DNA of 64,000 bases from Verticillium longisporum (lineage: Eukaryota; Ascomycota; Sordariomycetes; Glomerellales; Plectosphaerellaceae). Position 1 is the first letter of the stretch. Every line of letters begins with the position of its first letter. Where the stretch lies: the NCBI GenBank assembly GCA_019188255.1, contig JAETXT010000008.1:3782001-3846000 (forward strand), given 5' to 3'. The notes beneath the pieces were generated by a model. That model was not told the DNA's origin and searched no databases. It was given only the letters and a program-made list of their open reading frames with translations. Made by a program: the position numbers and the translations under genes. Positions 53,692 to 64,000 of this stretch are shown piece by piece.

Positions 53692-55205
53692 TGTGACGGA
53701 TGTGATGGTTTCTCGACTGCGTAGAGGGGGGTGGTGGAGGTATATCGCGAAATCAAAGGGTCGTGATCAAGGTCGAGGTCGAAGTCGAAGTCGAGGTTGC
53801 AGGCTGGTTCGGGAACGGGACGAAGAGAAACAAAAAGAGTGGATTGGATCGGGTCAAGTTGGAACCTGTAGAAGGCTGAAATGCCGCAAAAGCACTGGAC
53901 CGAAGCCCCAGCGGTAGCCGGCGCGTGCCTGTCATTGGTGCGACGCCCTCTCGGCCGACCCCGCCTGCGAGCTCGGCTTCCGAGCCACGCGATCCGATGT
54001 TCACCCGTCGGCCGACTTTGCCGAGCTGGAGGCAGGTCCTTATTATTTACAGTACTATCAGCCTTGTGTCGAAGTGGAACACTGCGACGATGACGAGCGA
54101 TAGTCAATGATCTCTCGTCGAAGATCATGAGTACCTACACAGACATGAGGAAATAGCATGTTTACAGCCTCCATGGTCAACCTTGTTGGTTCATCTGATC
54201 GGTCAAAAAATCAGGATCGGCCTTGAATGGCTCACGTATACTTCGAGCCATCACCAATATTCCATTTCATATACGTGCCGGAGTCCTCTTGGTGGTCCAG
54301 CGTTGCTGTTCCCATTTCTTGATCAGTCTCCAGTATCATAACAGCATATCCTCAACAGTCACGCTTACGTCTCGTGGATGTTACTGACACCTCCATCTCA
54401 CTGACCAACATTGACTGCTGTGGACAACCATTTTATCGTCATTCTATCGCAATGGTTCCCGTGCCCTCGTCTTCCCATCGAGGTCAACATGCTTCTGGGA
54501 ACACCCATCAGTTGGGTGTAGGCGGAGGTAGGAGTGAAACCAGGGAGGACCGAGTAGCCTTGAAGGGGCAATACGAGAACATCAGGAAGACGGCTAGAAT
54601 GGAGGACGTAGCGCTGAGAAGTACTCAAGGACGGGTTATCGACGATTCTACTTTCTGCAAGCTGTCCCTCATTTGTCGCTACATCCAGCCCAAAATAGAG
54701 GCCCGTTATCAGGAGAGGAACGGGGGAATGCATGTTTCGTCGAAAATTGAGACACCAATGGCGCTCGGTTCAATCATTACAGCGTACATTTCAAAATCAG
54801 GCGGATAAACGTACTATAGGACCCTTGAGAGACCACGGGGTGGCTACGGGCACCTAGTATCAAAAGAGGAGTCACAGAGAACCAAGGGCTAAGCGTTCAA
54901 AGAGACTACTCATAAAGAAGACTATCGTCTCGTAGTTGGAGGAGGGTGTTAATTATTCTACTGAATTAGACCCCTAAGGGATTGACATGTGACATGTATA
55001 GAATCTAGGTCTGAGTCAAAATGCGTCACGATGCTAATGCATGGTTTTCAAGAGTGGATGCTTGTATACTAATTATCATCATCTCGTCAGAGGTCTACCT
55101 CTTCCAAGTTGGAAAGCAGGTGATGAGGCTCTATAGTGAGACCGCGCCCGAAGCCCACAATAGCTGATCTGGACCTACGTTTCATATCTCACATATCGGT
55201 TCAGT
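53692..55205. other. 1.5-kb intergenic region
   Basis: Next to idh1 is its promoter; a (GGTCGA/AGTCGA)n hexamer run lies at about 53768-53800. A 144-codon frame at 54374-54808 has no recognisable feature. The rest is A/T-richer DNA leading to the reversed LTR. Confidence 0.4.
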
Positions 55206-55210
55206 GAGAC

Positions 55211-55390
55211 TGTCGGAGCGTGGGTTTGAGCAGAGTGAAAGGTCTTCAGCACTACGTCCGCAGGCAATAGAGAGTAGGTAGGGGGTAGATATATCTAAGT
55301 TCTAGCCTCCGCAGTCCTCATATATACGTTCTTTTAGTACCTAGCCCCTTACTAGCCCCCCTCCGTGGCTCTGCAGGGGCCTCCTGACAG
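55211..55390 (-). mobile_element. solo LTR, diverged copy in reverse orientation
   Basis: Read on the minus strand it starts TGTCAGGAGGCCCCTGC and ends CCGACA, and aligns along its length with the LTR at 40374-40577, including the TATATA box, but with many C-to-T and G-to-A changes and some deletions. Flanks are GAAAC and GAGAC, a 5-bp duplication with one transition. Confidence 0.78.
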
Positions 55391-55395
55391 AAACC

Positions 55396-55751
55396 AATGG
55401 TTTTAAACCAGGTTGATGCTAACGGCAAAAACTTCTAAGATACATGCACATATATAATCATAGGGTGGTCGTCATAACAGCAGAGTAAAGGAAACGGCGA
55501 ATCAGCACCCTAGTCTTGAGAAAGGGAAGTATCGAAAGCACTGGTCGATCCGCTGGTATCCGAATCCTGTCGCTCCCTTCATGGGCAAAATCACCAAATT
55601 TGCAGTCCTCACCTCTAGAATGGCCTCGATATATTTGGACTGGGGGCTCCATTTCCAGCCTGATGATGAGTAAAACTACTCCGTTAAGAGTACAATTGCA
55701 GGCACGACACTATCAACCGCACATCCAGCACCAGGCGAGCAACCCCAGAAC
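55396..55751. other. intergenic region, nothing recognised
   Basis: 3' flank of the sugar-acid kinase gene; nothing else seen. Confidence 0.4.
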
Positions 55752-57254
55752 CTACACCCTCCACCCCCTGACCACCTCCGCCAGCGTCTCGTCACCGCCA
55801 ACGTTGCCCGGAAACACGACAAACGGCACGTCCGGCCACTTGGCGCCGCCCTCGACACACCGCCAGAGCGGCACCCCGGCCGCCGCCTGCCCGACGACGC
55901 GCGCCCGCCGCATGCCCAGGGCCTTGCCCGCCATGTCTGAGCTCGTGATGCCGCCCTTGGCCACGACGTACCGCGGCCGCGTCGCGAGCCCGCGCAGCAC
56001 GTCGACCAGCGCCGCCGCGACGACGGCCCCAATGTCGAGGCTCGCGGCCTCGTCGGCGCCGACGACCAGCGCCCGCGACGTCATGACGAGCGTGTCGCGC
56101 CCGCCGGCGACCGACGCCTCGGCCGCCGCCACGACGCGCGCCGTCTCCTGCCGCCGCGACGCCGCGGACGCGAGCAGCGCCGCGACGTCGACTTGGACGG
56201 TCGTGAGCGCGGCGCCGGCGTCGCGGCGGAGGTGGTCGAGCTGCTTTGTCGTTTTGGGCACGTAGGACCCGGCCATGATGAGGCCGCCGCCGGCAGACGA
56301 CGCAGACGCGGCGTCCTGGTCGTCAAGATGGAGCTGCGCCGCCGTGACGGGCGGCATGGGCTTGATGCCGAGCCGCGCCGACACGAACGTGGCGCCCGTG
56401 CGGTAGAGAAAGCGTCGCGGCCTGTGTCCGCCGTGCGCACCGCCGTCCGTCGACGCAGCGCGCAGCAGCGCCGCGACGACGACGTCGACATCCGACTCGG
56501 CGGCCGCGTTGACGACGACGACAGCAGCTGGTGTCGCGCCGCGCTCGAGCGCCAGGAGCTGCGCCAGCACGGCGTCGGGCCCGCCCTCGCGGATGGTCCG
56601 CAGGGTGATGCTCTGCACGGCGTCGGCGGGGACGGCGCCGGCCGTCTTCTCGGCGACGTAGTCGCGCAGGTCGGAGCTCGCGTAGCCAAAGGTGGCGTCG
56701 GCGGCAAACGGCGTCTGGGCGGCGGGCACGAGGCGCGCGCCCTCGGCGACGTAGTGCACATTGTCCACGGTGTAGCGGCCGCCCTGGAGGAAGAAGGGGC
56801 ACAGCAGCCAGGCGTCAAAGGGGCCGAGGGCGGCGGTGGCGGCCTCGGCTTCGAGCGGGAAATGGCCGCGCAGCGTCGAGTCGCCGCGCAGCACAATCTC
56901 AAAGGGGAGGCCGGTCGCGGACGAGGCGGCCTGCAGGTTGGTGCAGATCTCGACGAGGAGGGCGCGGGCCGGGGCCGGGTGCAGGGCGCGCGAGTTTGTG
57001 AGCACGAAGAAGTCGCTGCCGCGCGGTGTCAGGCTGAACTCGGCTGTCAGGGTCGGCACATCCCAGACGGTGAGGACGTTGACGTCGTGGCAGGTCTGGG
57101 TGCCTGTCGGGTCGTCATCGAGGACGACGAGGAGGGGGATCTGCGACGAGGGCGCGCGCAGCTGGGACTGCACCTGGGCGCGGATGTCTTGCGTGACGGG
57201 AGGTGGGAGCGAGGCGAGTGTTGTGTTGAGGTCGAGGACGGGGTGCGCGGCCAT
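55752..57254 (-). CDS. four-carbon acid sugar kinase family protein (DUF1537 / OtnK-like)
   Basis: A single exon of 500 residues. The N-terminal domain has the family signature VVLDDDPTGTQTCHDV (about 43-58) followed by SRALHPAPARALL and VLRGDSTLRGHFPLE. The C-terminal nucleotide-binding domain has VAKGGITSSDMAGKALG and ends VVFPGNVGGDETLAEVV. In bacteria this family phosphorylates 3-oxo-tetronate, D-erythronate, D-threonate or related sugar acids using ATP. Fungal members exist but their substrates are mostly unknown to me. No targeting signal. Base composition is very GC-rich, like the downstream kinase and UBX genes, so composition alone does not show transfer. Confidence 0.9.
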   Translation of the reverse strand: MAAHPVLDLNTTLASLPPPVTQDIRAQVQSQLRAPSSQIPLLVVLDDDPTGTQTCHDVNVLTVWDVPTLTAEFSLTPRGSDFFVLTNSRALHPAPARALLVEICTNLQAASSATGLPFEIVLRGDSTLRGHFPLEAEAATAALGPFDAWLLCPFFLQGGRYTVDNVHYVAEGARLVPAAQTPFAADATFGYASSDLRDYVAEKTAGAVPADAVQSITLRTIREGGPDAVLAQLLALERGATPAAVVVVNAAAESDVDVVVAALLRAASTDGGAHGGHRPRRFLYRTGATFVSARLGIKPMPPVTAAQLHLDDQDAASASSAGGGLIMAGSYVPKTTKQLDHLRRDAGAALTTVQVDVAALLASAASRRQETARVVAAAEASVAGGRDTLVMTSRALVVGADEAASLDIGAVVAAALVDVLRGLATRPRYVVAKGGITSSDMAGKALGMRRARVVGQAAAGVPLWRCVEGGAKWPDVPFVVFPGNVGGDETLAEVVRGWRV

Positions 57255-57926
57255 GGCGGTTGAGTTGCATGTCAGAGTCCGGTTGCTGTCACTAAGGAAG
57301 TCGAATGCCTTTCAGAGGTACGTTGCCGTCATGAACTGAGTCGAGTGCGTCCTTAGATGGACATGTTGCTGCAATGGTGACGTGTGATCTTGGCCTGTAT
57401 GCCCTCCTTTCGAAGTATCCGAGGGTAAAGTGAGTCGAGGTTGGAGTCCTCAGCATGAGGGGGTCAGTCCGGAGAGCCGCAACCGATCGGCGACAAGTCC
57501 GACGCCATTCAATCAGCACATCGGCAAACCTTCCGAGCGGCGCGCGACGTCCAGCCTCTCGTCAAGTCTGGCTTCCCAACCCGAATCAAAATAGCACAGG
57601 CTACGCTCCGAAATGTCTATTTTCGCAAAAAGGCCGGGGTATACTTGCTACACGCCAAAGCTCGATCCCTCGCCGCCCGTCTGTCTGCCTGTGTCCCATC
57701 GGCCCTCCTTCAAACCCAAACACCCGAACAGCCGAAAACCATGGCGGCCATGCTGTGCCTTGCCTGCCGCGTGCCATGCCAAAAGTGAGCCCAATCAAGA
57801 TGCCGAATGCTTCGATGCCGCCCTGTCCTCGCATTATAACCATGACGTCGTGTCGCGTTACCTCGCCGATTCCCTTGCACTGCCTGCTGCTGCTGCTGCT
57901 GCTTCCCATGCCCTCCTCGTCTCTGA
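57255..57926. other. intergenic region
   Basis: Between the sugar-acid kinase promoter and the 3' end of the GCK kinase. A (CTG)n run lies at about 57885-57903 near the kinase stop. No gene supported. Confidence 0.45.
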
Positions 57927-60439
57927 CTACACCTGCAGCTCGTCCTCGTCCAGCGGCTCGACGCGCACGAGTATCTCCTCGAGCAGGCCCTCGAGAAAGG
58001 TGCCGACGTCGCGGCCCATGCCGACGGGCTCGGCCTTGTCGTAGTGGTCAATCTCCTTGCACACGTGCGCGAGCTTGTAGACGAGCTTGCGCAGCTTCTC
58101 GTGCGCCGCCTCGGCCCGCTGCTGCCGGGGCGTCACCTGGCCGACCGACGGCGGGCGGTGCGCCTGCTGCAGCCGGATCTGCCGCCGCTTGAGCGCCTCC
58201 TCGAGCGCCGGGAAGATGACGTCGTTGAGCGCGTCGAGCTCGCCGTTGGGGCTCGCCGGCGCCGGCGACGGGAAGGACGACGGTGTCGTGACCTCGAGGG
58301 GCTGCGCCTTGGAGGCGAGGCCCGGCGACTTGGGCGCCAGGGCGGGCGACCCGAGCGGCGTCGTCTTGGGCAGGAGAAGCGGTTGGGGTAGTTGGCCCGA
58401 GGAGGATGCGGCGGCTGCTGCTGCTGCCGCTGCTGAACCGGCTGCCGACGAGGAAGGCTGCCGGCTGCCGGGCTGGCTGGCTACCCTGTCGAGGGGCTGC
58501 AGCTGGGGAGGCGGGTGCGCCGTCACACCGCCACCGCGGAACGGGGGGATCTCGGGCAGGCTGATGTTGCCGAGCTTCGAAGTCGGTCGTGCGACGGGCT
58601 GCTGCTGCTGCTGCTGCTGGAGTTGGGAGTGGAAGAGCTGCTGATGGGGCGGCGGCTTGGGCGTGGCCTGGTTGTCGTGCTGAATGGCGGGCCCGAGGTT
58701 CAGCATGCCCATGTCCTTCTGCAGCTGGTACTGCAGTTCGCGGTCATAGTCGGGAGACGACTGTCCGGCGGGCAGCGGCGGCATGGGTTTCGAGGGCGGT
58801 CTCGGCGTCTCCGGTCCGCGCGTCGTCTTCTCTGGTGACGCGGGCAGCGGCACCTTGGCGGGCGACTGCGGTGTCGTCGCGCCCGTGACGGGTTTCCTGT
58901 GCGGCGACGTCTGGCGCGAGGTGGCGGCGTTGGCGGGCTTCAGCGTGTCGGCGGCCATCTGGGCGTTCTGGGCAAAGTCGCGGGCCTTGGTCGGGCTGTG
59001 CTCGCGCGGACGTTCGCCGTCGTCGGCGTCGGCGTCGGCGTCGAGCGGGCGCGCGCGGGCGTTGGTGGCGGACTCGTCCATGGCGTTGAGCCCCGGGCGG
59101 GCGACGAGACCGCCCCTGTCGCCGACGAGGCGGACGGTGCCGAAATCCCACATGTCCTCGTCGACGCGCTCCCTCTCGTAGTACTCGTCCTCGCCGTGCA
59201 GGCTGTCGTCGTCGTCGCCCTTGTGGGTGGCGGCCCAGCGGCTGTGGCGCTCGATGAGCTCGGTGAGATAGGTCGTCTTCTTGGCGCGGCGGATGAAGGC
59301 GTGCTTCAGGAGGTCCGGCGCCGAGGGCCTCTCTTTGGGGTCGCGCTGCAGGCACAGCTCGACAAAGTCTTTGAAGGCCTTGGTGAAGTTGCCCTCGAGG
59401 CGGGGCGGCGGGTTCTTGGGGATGAGGAAGAGGACCTTCATGGGGTGAATGTCGGCGTAGGGGGGTTCGCCGAGGGCGAGCTCGAGGGCGGTGATGCCGA
59501 GGGACCAGACGTCGGCCTTGTGGTCGTAGCCGGACTGCTTGATGACCTCGGGGGCCATCCAGAAGGGGGTGCCGACAAAGGTGTTCTTCTTGGTCATGGT
59601 GGCGGAGAGCTGGCCGGAGACGCCAAAGTCGGCGAGCTTGACGAGGCCGTTGGAGGAGAGGAGGACGTTGGCGGCTGCAGCGTGTCAGCGTCTGTCACAG
59701 GCCGCCGAGGAAGGAGAGGAGAGGAGAGGAGAGGAGAGGAGAGGAGAGGAGAGGAGAGGAGAGGAGAGGAGAGGAGAGGAGAGGAGAGGAGAGGAGAGGA
59801 GAGGAGAGGAGAGGAGAACTACCCTTGACGTCGCGGTGCAGCTTCTTGTCCGCGTGCAGATAGTCGAGGCCGAGCAGCAGCTCGCGCACGATGATGGCGA
59901 TGTACTCCTCGCCAATGAGGCCGGGCTTCATGAGGACGGCGCAGCTGCCGCCGGAGCAGAACTCCATGACGATCCACAGCTCGGCGCCCTTTGCGTAGGA
60001 GCCATAGTACTTGGTGACGTAGGGCGACTGCAGCTCGGACAGGATGGCGATCTCCTGGATGATGTCCTCGACCTCGTCCTCGGCGCTCTCAATGTCGATG
60101 ATCTTGATGGCGACGGCCTGGCCGGTGCGCTTGTCGACGCTGGGGCGTGTCAGCGGGCTTGACTCGGGCATGGATGAGGAAGCTCGGGCGTGGATGAGGA
60201 AGCTCAGGCATGGATGAGGAAGCTCAGGCATGGATGAGGAAGCTCAGGCATGGATGAGGAAGCTCAGGCTGAGGAAGCTCAGGCATGGCATGGGGCATCA
60301 AAGCAGGCCAAGACAGCGGAACTCACCCCTTGTAGACCTTGCCAAAGCTCCCGCCGCCGATGCAAAACTCCTTGGTGTAGAGGAGCTCCGGGTCGAGGGC
60401 CTCGTTGCGCTCGTCGGCGTCCCTGTCTCTGTCCGCCAT
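57927..60439 (-). CDS. Ste20-group germinal-centre kinase (GCK/MST-like)
   Basis: Three exons: 60439-60327, 60139-59823 and 59674-57927; phases agree and give 725 residues. The kinase domain is N-terminal: GGGSFGKVYKG, VAIKIIDIE (Lys), HRDVKAANVLL, KLADFGVSG, the GCK activation loop NTFVGTPFWMAPEVI, and DVWSLGITALELA. The best fit is the MST3/Sps1/Kic1-like GCK group that acts with MO25 and NDR-kinase networks in polarity and septation. The tail (residues 300-725) is Pro/Gln/Ala-rich, with a Q7 run and an A9 run, ending in a helical segment (EKLRKLVYKLAHVCKEIDHY). Both introns consist largely of tandem repeats: 20-bp units in the first and GGAGA pentamers in the second. Confidence 0.92.
59713..59817. 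repeat. (GGAGA)21 array within intron 2 of the GCK kinase
   Basis: Twenty-one pentamers fill about 105 of the 148 intron bases. On the coding strand the tract is TCTCC repeats, i.e. pyrimidine-rich. Confidence 0.95.
60171..60270. repeat. five 20-bp tandem repeats within intron 1 of the GCK kinase
   Basis: Units starting TGGATGAGGA at 60171, 60191, 60211, 60231 and 60251, near-identical, followed by a degenerate partial copy. Confidence 0.92.
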
Positions 60440-60578
60440 GGCGGGCGCGTGTGTCGGTGACGATCGATGGGGGGTATGGTGGTATCGAGCAGGTCGTCGT
60501 CGGCAGTGGACGTTGACGATTCGTTGCCGGCGTTCTGAGAGCGAGAGAGCCCGCGTACGGCAATTGGCCAGCAGAGAA

Positions 60579-60656
60579 GCAGAAGACGGCAGCGCCAGGG
60601 AGGAGCAGAAGACGGCAGCGCCAGGGAGGAGCAGAAGACGGCAGCGCCAGGGAGGA
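60579..60656. repeat. three perfect 26-bp tandem repeats
   Basis: Units at 60579, 60605 and 60631, beginning GCAGAAGACGGCAGCG. Confidence 0.95.
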
Positions 60657-61035
60657 GCGTCGTGGGGTGGCGCGCGCCTTTGTTCGTCGAGGCGAGGAGG
60701 TTCGGGTCGCGGCCGTCAGCATGCAGGGAGGGGGGTAAGGCGAGGAGTATGGAGGCAGCCAAAGGAGGTTGATGGCGGGGCGGGCCTTTTGGGTGTGCTG
60801 TGCTGTGTAGGCAGCGACTCGAGCTGTATGTAGTCTTCGTCGAGCGGCTGTCTTTGTACAGCAGATCGAGGCCAGAGAAAGACCAGAGAAAAGGCAACAA
60901 TCGTCGTCGAGGCAATGAGCGCAGAGACACGACGTCAGGTCAATGCGGGCGAGAGCGGCTGGATGCAAGGAGGAGGAGGAGGTTCAGGTGGGGAAACGGG
61001 CGCGACGAGGACATGGCGATGTTGTTGTTTTGGAT

Positions 61036-61097
61036 CTCCCTACCTACTCCCTACCTACTCCCTACCTACTCCCTACCTACTCCCTACCTACTCCCTA
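61036..61097. repeat. 11-bp tandem repeat (CTCCCTACCTA), 5.6 copies
   Basis: Perfect units at 61036, 61047, 61058, 61069 and 61080 plus seven bases of a sixth. Confidence 0.95.
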
Positions 61098-61120
61098 GGC
61101 CTTCGGTCCTTGGCCTAGGC

Positions 61121-61294
61121 CACCGAGCACCTAGCACCTAGCACCTAGTCCCTAGGTAGGCAGCACCTAGCACCAGCACCTAGTCCCTAGGTACCGACCT
61201 AGCACCAGCACCTAGTCCCTAGGTACCGACCTAGCACCAGCACCTAGCACCTAGCACCTAGCACCAGCACCTAGTCCCTAGGTAGCAGCCTAGA
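61121..61294. repeat. complex CCTAG/GCACCTA minisatellite
   Basis: Mixed higher-order units of GCACCTA and CTAGTCCCTAGGTACC, several copies about 31-32 bp long; CCTAGG palindromes recur. Exact ends uncertain. Confidence 0.85.
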
Positions 61295-62014
61295 GGTACT
61301 GCACACCGCTACAGCAGCCGTGAGCGCGTTCCAGCGCACCCCCCCTCACAGCCTGGTACCTCAGCAGAGATGCGAGGCTGGTACCTGACTTCACTTCTTC
61401 CTCAGAGATGCTCAATGCAGAGTACATGGTATGTGTCTGTAGCACCTCAAAGCATCGCCAGGAACCGTCCTCGATGGCCCTCGAATACGAGCCCTTCCTT
61501 GCAGTGAGCCCTGTCGTCGGCGACGGACCGCGCTCCGACACGATCACGTACGTAGCAAGGCTCATTCGTGCGGCTCATTCGTGCGGCTCATTCGTGCTCC
61601 TCTCTATTCGTCCGTCACTGCTCATCTGGGACGGCGGGCCCGTGGGGGATCCGATCGGGGCCCCGCCTCGTGTCTTGCCTTGCCCTCCCTTTGGCTTGGC
61701 TCGACGGCCTCGCTCTCTCTCTCTCAGCCGTGCGCCCCATCTCCTCGCCACCGCAGATGATGCGAGAGAAAACAGGGAGGCCTGCATCTTGTCGTACCGT
61801 CAACCGAAGCAGGCAGCAAACAAACAAAACAAAGATCCATTGCCGTCCTGCTCATCCCTTTGGCGAGCCTAGTCTATTATCGTCGTGCCCATGTCCGTTG
61901 CGGACCACGTTGCCAGTCCTTGGTCGTCATGCCAGTAGCAAAAAAAAAGTAATAAAAAAAAAGTGAAAGAATAAACGAAGACGCCGAGATGTGTTTGAAG
62001 AAACAAAAAAAAAA

Positions 62015-63844
62015 CTACTCCTCGAGAAACTCCACCATGACCGTGCCCTGCTTCAGCCCGGCCTCGAGGATCGTCTGGTCGGCGCGATGCAGCAGGTCCT
62101 GGCCCTGCGGCATCTGCTTGAGCTCAAAGTCGACGCCCGCCCTGCCCTCGAGCGGCTCGGCCTTGAGCCACTCAAAGATGCGCCGCACGGCGTCGTCGAC
62201 GCTGAACCGCCGGATCACGCGCCCGCCCGTCGGCAGCCGGAACTGGATGCGCGTCGTCGTCTTGGGGTCGTTGGCCGGCTCCGTGTGCGGCCTGTCGCTG
62301 GCGATGCGCGCGAAGCCGCTCGCTGCTGCTGCTGCGGCTGCTGCTGCTGCTGCGGCTGCTGCTGATGTGCCGTGCACCTCTCCTTCCGTTGCCGCTGCTG
62401 CCGCCTCCTTGGTGAGCGCATCCGGATCGACAACGTTGGACCTCGGCGTGCTGGCGCTGCCACTGCCGCTGCCGCTTCCTCCTGCGCCTGCGCCGGCTGC
62501 GGCGCCGCCCGACGTGTTCATGCTGTTCTGCAGCGCCATCTCGAGCATCTCGTCCTCGGTCATGCGGTCGACGTCGATGACCTTGGGCCGCTTCGCCGTG
62601 TCCTTGGCCACGGGGTTCTTCTTGCTGGCGTCGAGGCTGTAGCGGTCGAGAAACTCGGCGAGCTGCGCGTGAAAGTCGTCGGCGCTCGGGAACGGCACGC
62701 CGCTCCACACCTTGACCTGCTCGCCCGTGCGCGGGTCGACAATGGCGACGTGCGGGAAGTTGTCGGCGTTCTCGTGGCTGGCGCCGGGAAAGTAAAACGT
62801 CACGTACTGCTGCGCGTCGAACGAGTTCTTGGCGTACTGGATGAAGATGAAGCTCGCCCGCACGAGCCGCTGCACGGCGGCGTCCTTCCACACGTCGCGG
62901 TTGAGCGTCTGGCACTGGAAGATGCTGTTGTCCTGGAGGTTCACGAGCAGCCACTTCTTGTCCTCCTTGCCCTGCTCGCGCGCGTCGTCCCACTCGGCCG
63001 TCGACATGAGGTCGTAGGGCGGTCGGAAGAGGTCGGCCAGCCGCTGCGCGCGCGCGTCGCTGGCGCTCGTCGTGCCGCCGGCCGATCGGTGCGGGCCGTC
63101 GCCGTCCCAGATGCTCGCGTCGTGGTTAAAGGGATTCCTGGCGCCGCCTAAAAGGAAATGTTAGCGCGAACTTCTCTTCGACAACGCCAGTCGTCCCGGC
63201 AGAGAGAGCGTACCTCGAGCCCTCGCGGCCGCGCGCTGTCGTTCCTGCTGCAGCAGCGCCGCCATGTCGGCCTCCTCGGCATCCGTCATGGCGCCACCAA
63301 ACGAGGGCGCAACGAGCGTCTCGGTGGTGGCCCGGATCGGCGAACGCACATCGTCGAGCGCCGCGCCCCCACCAGAGGCGCCAGCGCCGCTGCCGTAGAG
63401 CTCCTCCTGCAGCCTCTTGGCCATGGCGGCATCCTCCTCCTCCTGCACGCTGCGCGCCACGGCGACCGCCTGGGCGTGCCCGCTGCTGCTGCCACCACCA
63501 CCACCACCAGCAGCACCACCACCACCACCAGCACCACCACCACCATGTATGTCGTGGAAGTCGTCGTCGTCGAGCATGTTCGTGTCGTCGTGGTCATCGT
63601 CGCTGTCAATCTGGATGGGCTGGTCCTGGCGGCCAGAGCCGGTGGGGCGGGTGCTCGAGGGCACGGCGGGGGCGGCGGCCGAGGAGGCGGTGCCGGCGAC
63701 GCCAAAGCTCCTCTCAATGTCGGGGTTCTCAAAGAAGAGCTGAATGGCGGCCTCGAGGTTGCCGCCAGACATGTCGAGGAAGCCGCGCGCGACCTCGGGG
63801 TCGGCGTTGGTGATGGCGGCGAAGCTCGAAATGTCGTCGTCCAT
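62015..63844 (-). CDS. UBA-UAS-UBX domain Cdc48 cofactor (Ubx5/UBXN7-like)
   Basis: Two exons (63844-63214 and 63147-62015, intron GTACGC...TTTTAG) give 587 residues. An N-terminal UBA-like helix bundle (FAAITNADPEVARGFLDMSGGNLEAAIQLFF, about 7-37) binds ubiquitin, and EEDAAMAKRLQEELY resembles a UIM-like helix. A central thioredoxin-like UAS domain follows (KKWLLVNLQDNSIFQC, then VWKDAAVQRLVRASFIFIQY). The C-terminal UBX domain (TRIQFRLPTGGRVIRRFSVDDAVRRIFEW to the end) binds Cdc48/p97. The order matches yeast Ubx5 and human UBXN7, which link Cdc48 to cullin ligases. A Gly run (about 98-117) and a polyalanine run of about 14 are encoded by triplet repeats. The start at 63844 was preferred to an upstream ATG at 63901 because the UBA domain begins right after it. 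Confidence 0.93.
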
Positions 63845-64000
63845 GGTGTCTCTGTGGAGCAAGAGGTGTATGTATGAATGATGGAAGACGTGGAAAAGCA
63901 CCCGCGATGACGTTTTGCAGTTCTTGTCTGAGGTGGGAAAGGGGGGAAGGCCGTGGGCAACAAGGGACGCAGGCGAGATGCTCGTCTGCAGCTCTGCGGT
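63845..64000. promoter_or_regulatory. upstream region of the UBX gene
   Basis: 156 bases to the window edge; nothing else seen. Confidence 0.35.

Larger units (their letters stand above)
60440..62014. promoter_or_regulatory. 1.6-kb intergenic region rich in minisatellites
   Basis: Upstream of the GCK kinase and at the 3' end of the UBX gene. It holds three separate tandem arrays (listed), several A-rich runs near 61940-62013, and no gene I can support. Confidence 0.6.

Noticed and set aside
54374..54808. 144-codon frame in the intergenic region near the second LTR
   Set aside because: No domain, an equally long antisense frame, and low-complexity flanks; cannot be supported as a gene.
56193..57263. 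356-codon frame opposite the sugar-acid kinase
   Set aside because: Arg/Gly-rich antisense shadow; the minus-strand protein carries the full family signature.
58899..59828. 309-codon plus-strand frame over the GCK kinase
   Set aside because: Antisense shadow that runs into the GGAGA repeat (giving a RRGEE repeat); no domain.
60171..60270. Regular 20-bp repeats considered as a CRISPR array
   Set aside because: Units are directly adjacent with no spacers, lie in a eukaryotic intron and have no cas genes.
62372..63151. 259-codon plus-strand frame over the UBX gene
   Set aside because: Antisense shadow of the UAS and UBX domains.

Overview
The window is nuclear DNA of a filamentous ascomycete (Pezizomycotina), most probably a sordariomycete. 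Genes carry many short GT-AG introns of about 47-190 nt, there are several Zn(II)2Cys6 regulators, a hevein-domain chitinase, Het/STAND-type genes and intron-bearing tRNAs. There are no bacterial operons. I cannot name the species from the sequence. Exon models below were derived by hand from splice sites, branch sequences and reading phase; all coordinates are inferences until RNA evidence is seen.

Layout. 0.1-6 kb: two unrecognised genes that diverge from a shared promoter; the larger has a 27-base C homopolymer in what is probably its last intron. 6.3-7.9 kb: a broken GH18 chitinase with two CBM18 domains. 8.6-9.7 kb: an MDR reductase. 9.8-10.4 kb: a MITE-like element with long terminal inverted repeats. 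10.7-14.3 kb: a small Cys-rich protein and a STAND-N-terminal-like protein. 14.7-34.9 kb is mostly core housekeeping: AP180-type clathrin adaptor, TFIIH subunit Tfb3 (with a single-base frameshift), NudC, URI/Bud27, a C6 regulator, type II asparaginase, Sym1/Mpv17, tRNA-Leu(AAG), a phytanoyl-CoA-dioxygenase-like enzyme, mitoribosomal mS38/Cox24 and the GID E3 subunit Rmd5.

35.6-40.6 kb is an accessory island: a decayed gene with a HeLo-like N-terminus and a pseudokinase part, split by a MITE-like insertion; a divergent intact gene whose seven exons join a complete Ser/Thr kinase domain to a complete YTH (m6A-reader type) RNA-binding domain; and a solo LTR with a perfect 5-bp target duplication. 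The kinase-YTH fusion is the most striking object in the window. 42.3-50.7 kb resembles a small metabolic cluster: a P450 (frameshifted in the heme loop), a shortened GMC oxidoreductase and two C6 regulators, with no synthase visible.

51-64 kb: tRNA-Glu(CTC), mitochondrial NAD-isocitrate dehydrogenase Idh1, a second and more decayed solo LTR, a four-carbon sugar-acid kinase (DUF1537 type), a germinal-centre (GCK/MST-like) kinase whose introns are filled with tandem repeats, minisatellite-rich intergenic DNA, and a UBA-UAS-UBX Cdc48 cofactor. Single-base deletions at homopolymers in tfb3 and the P450 may be sequencing errors rather than real lesions.
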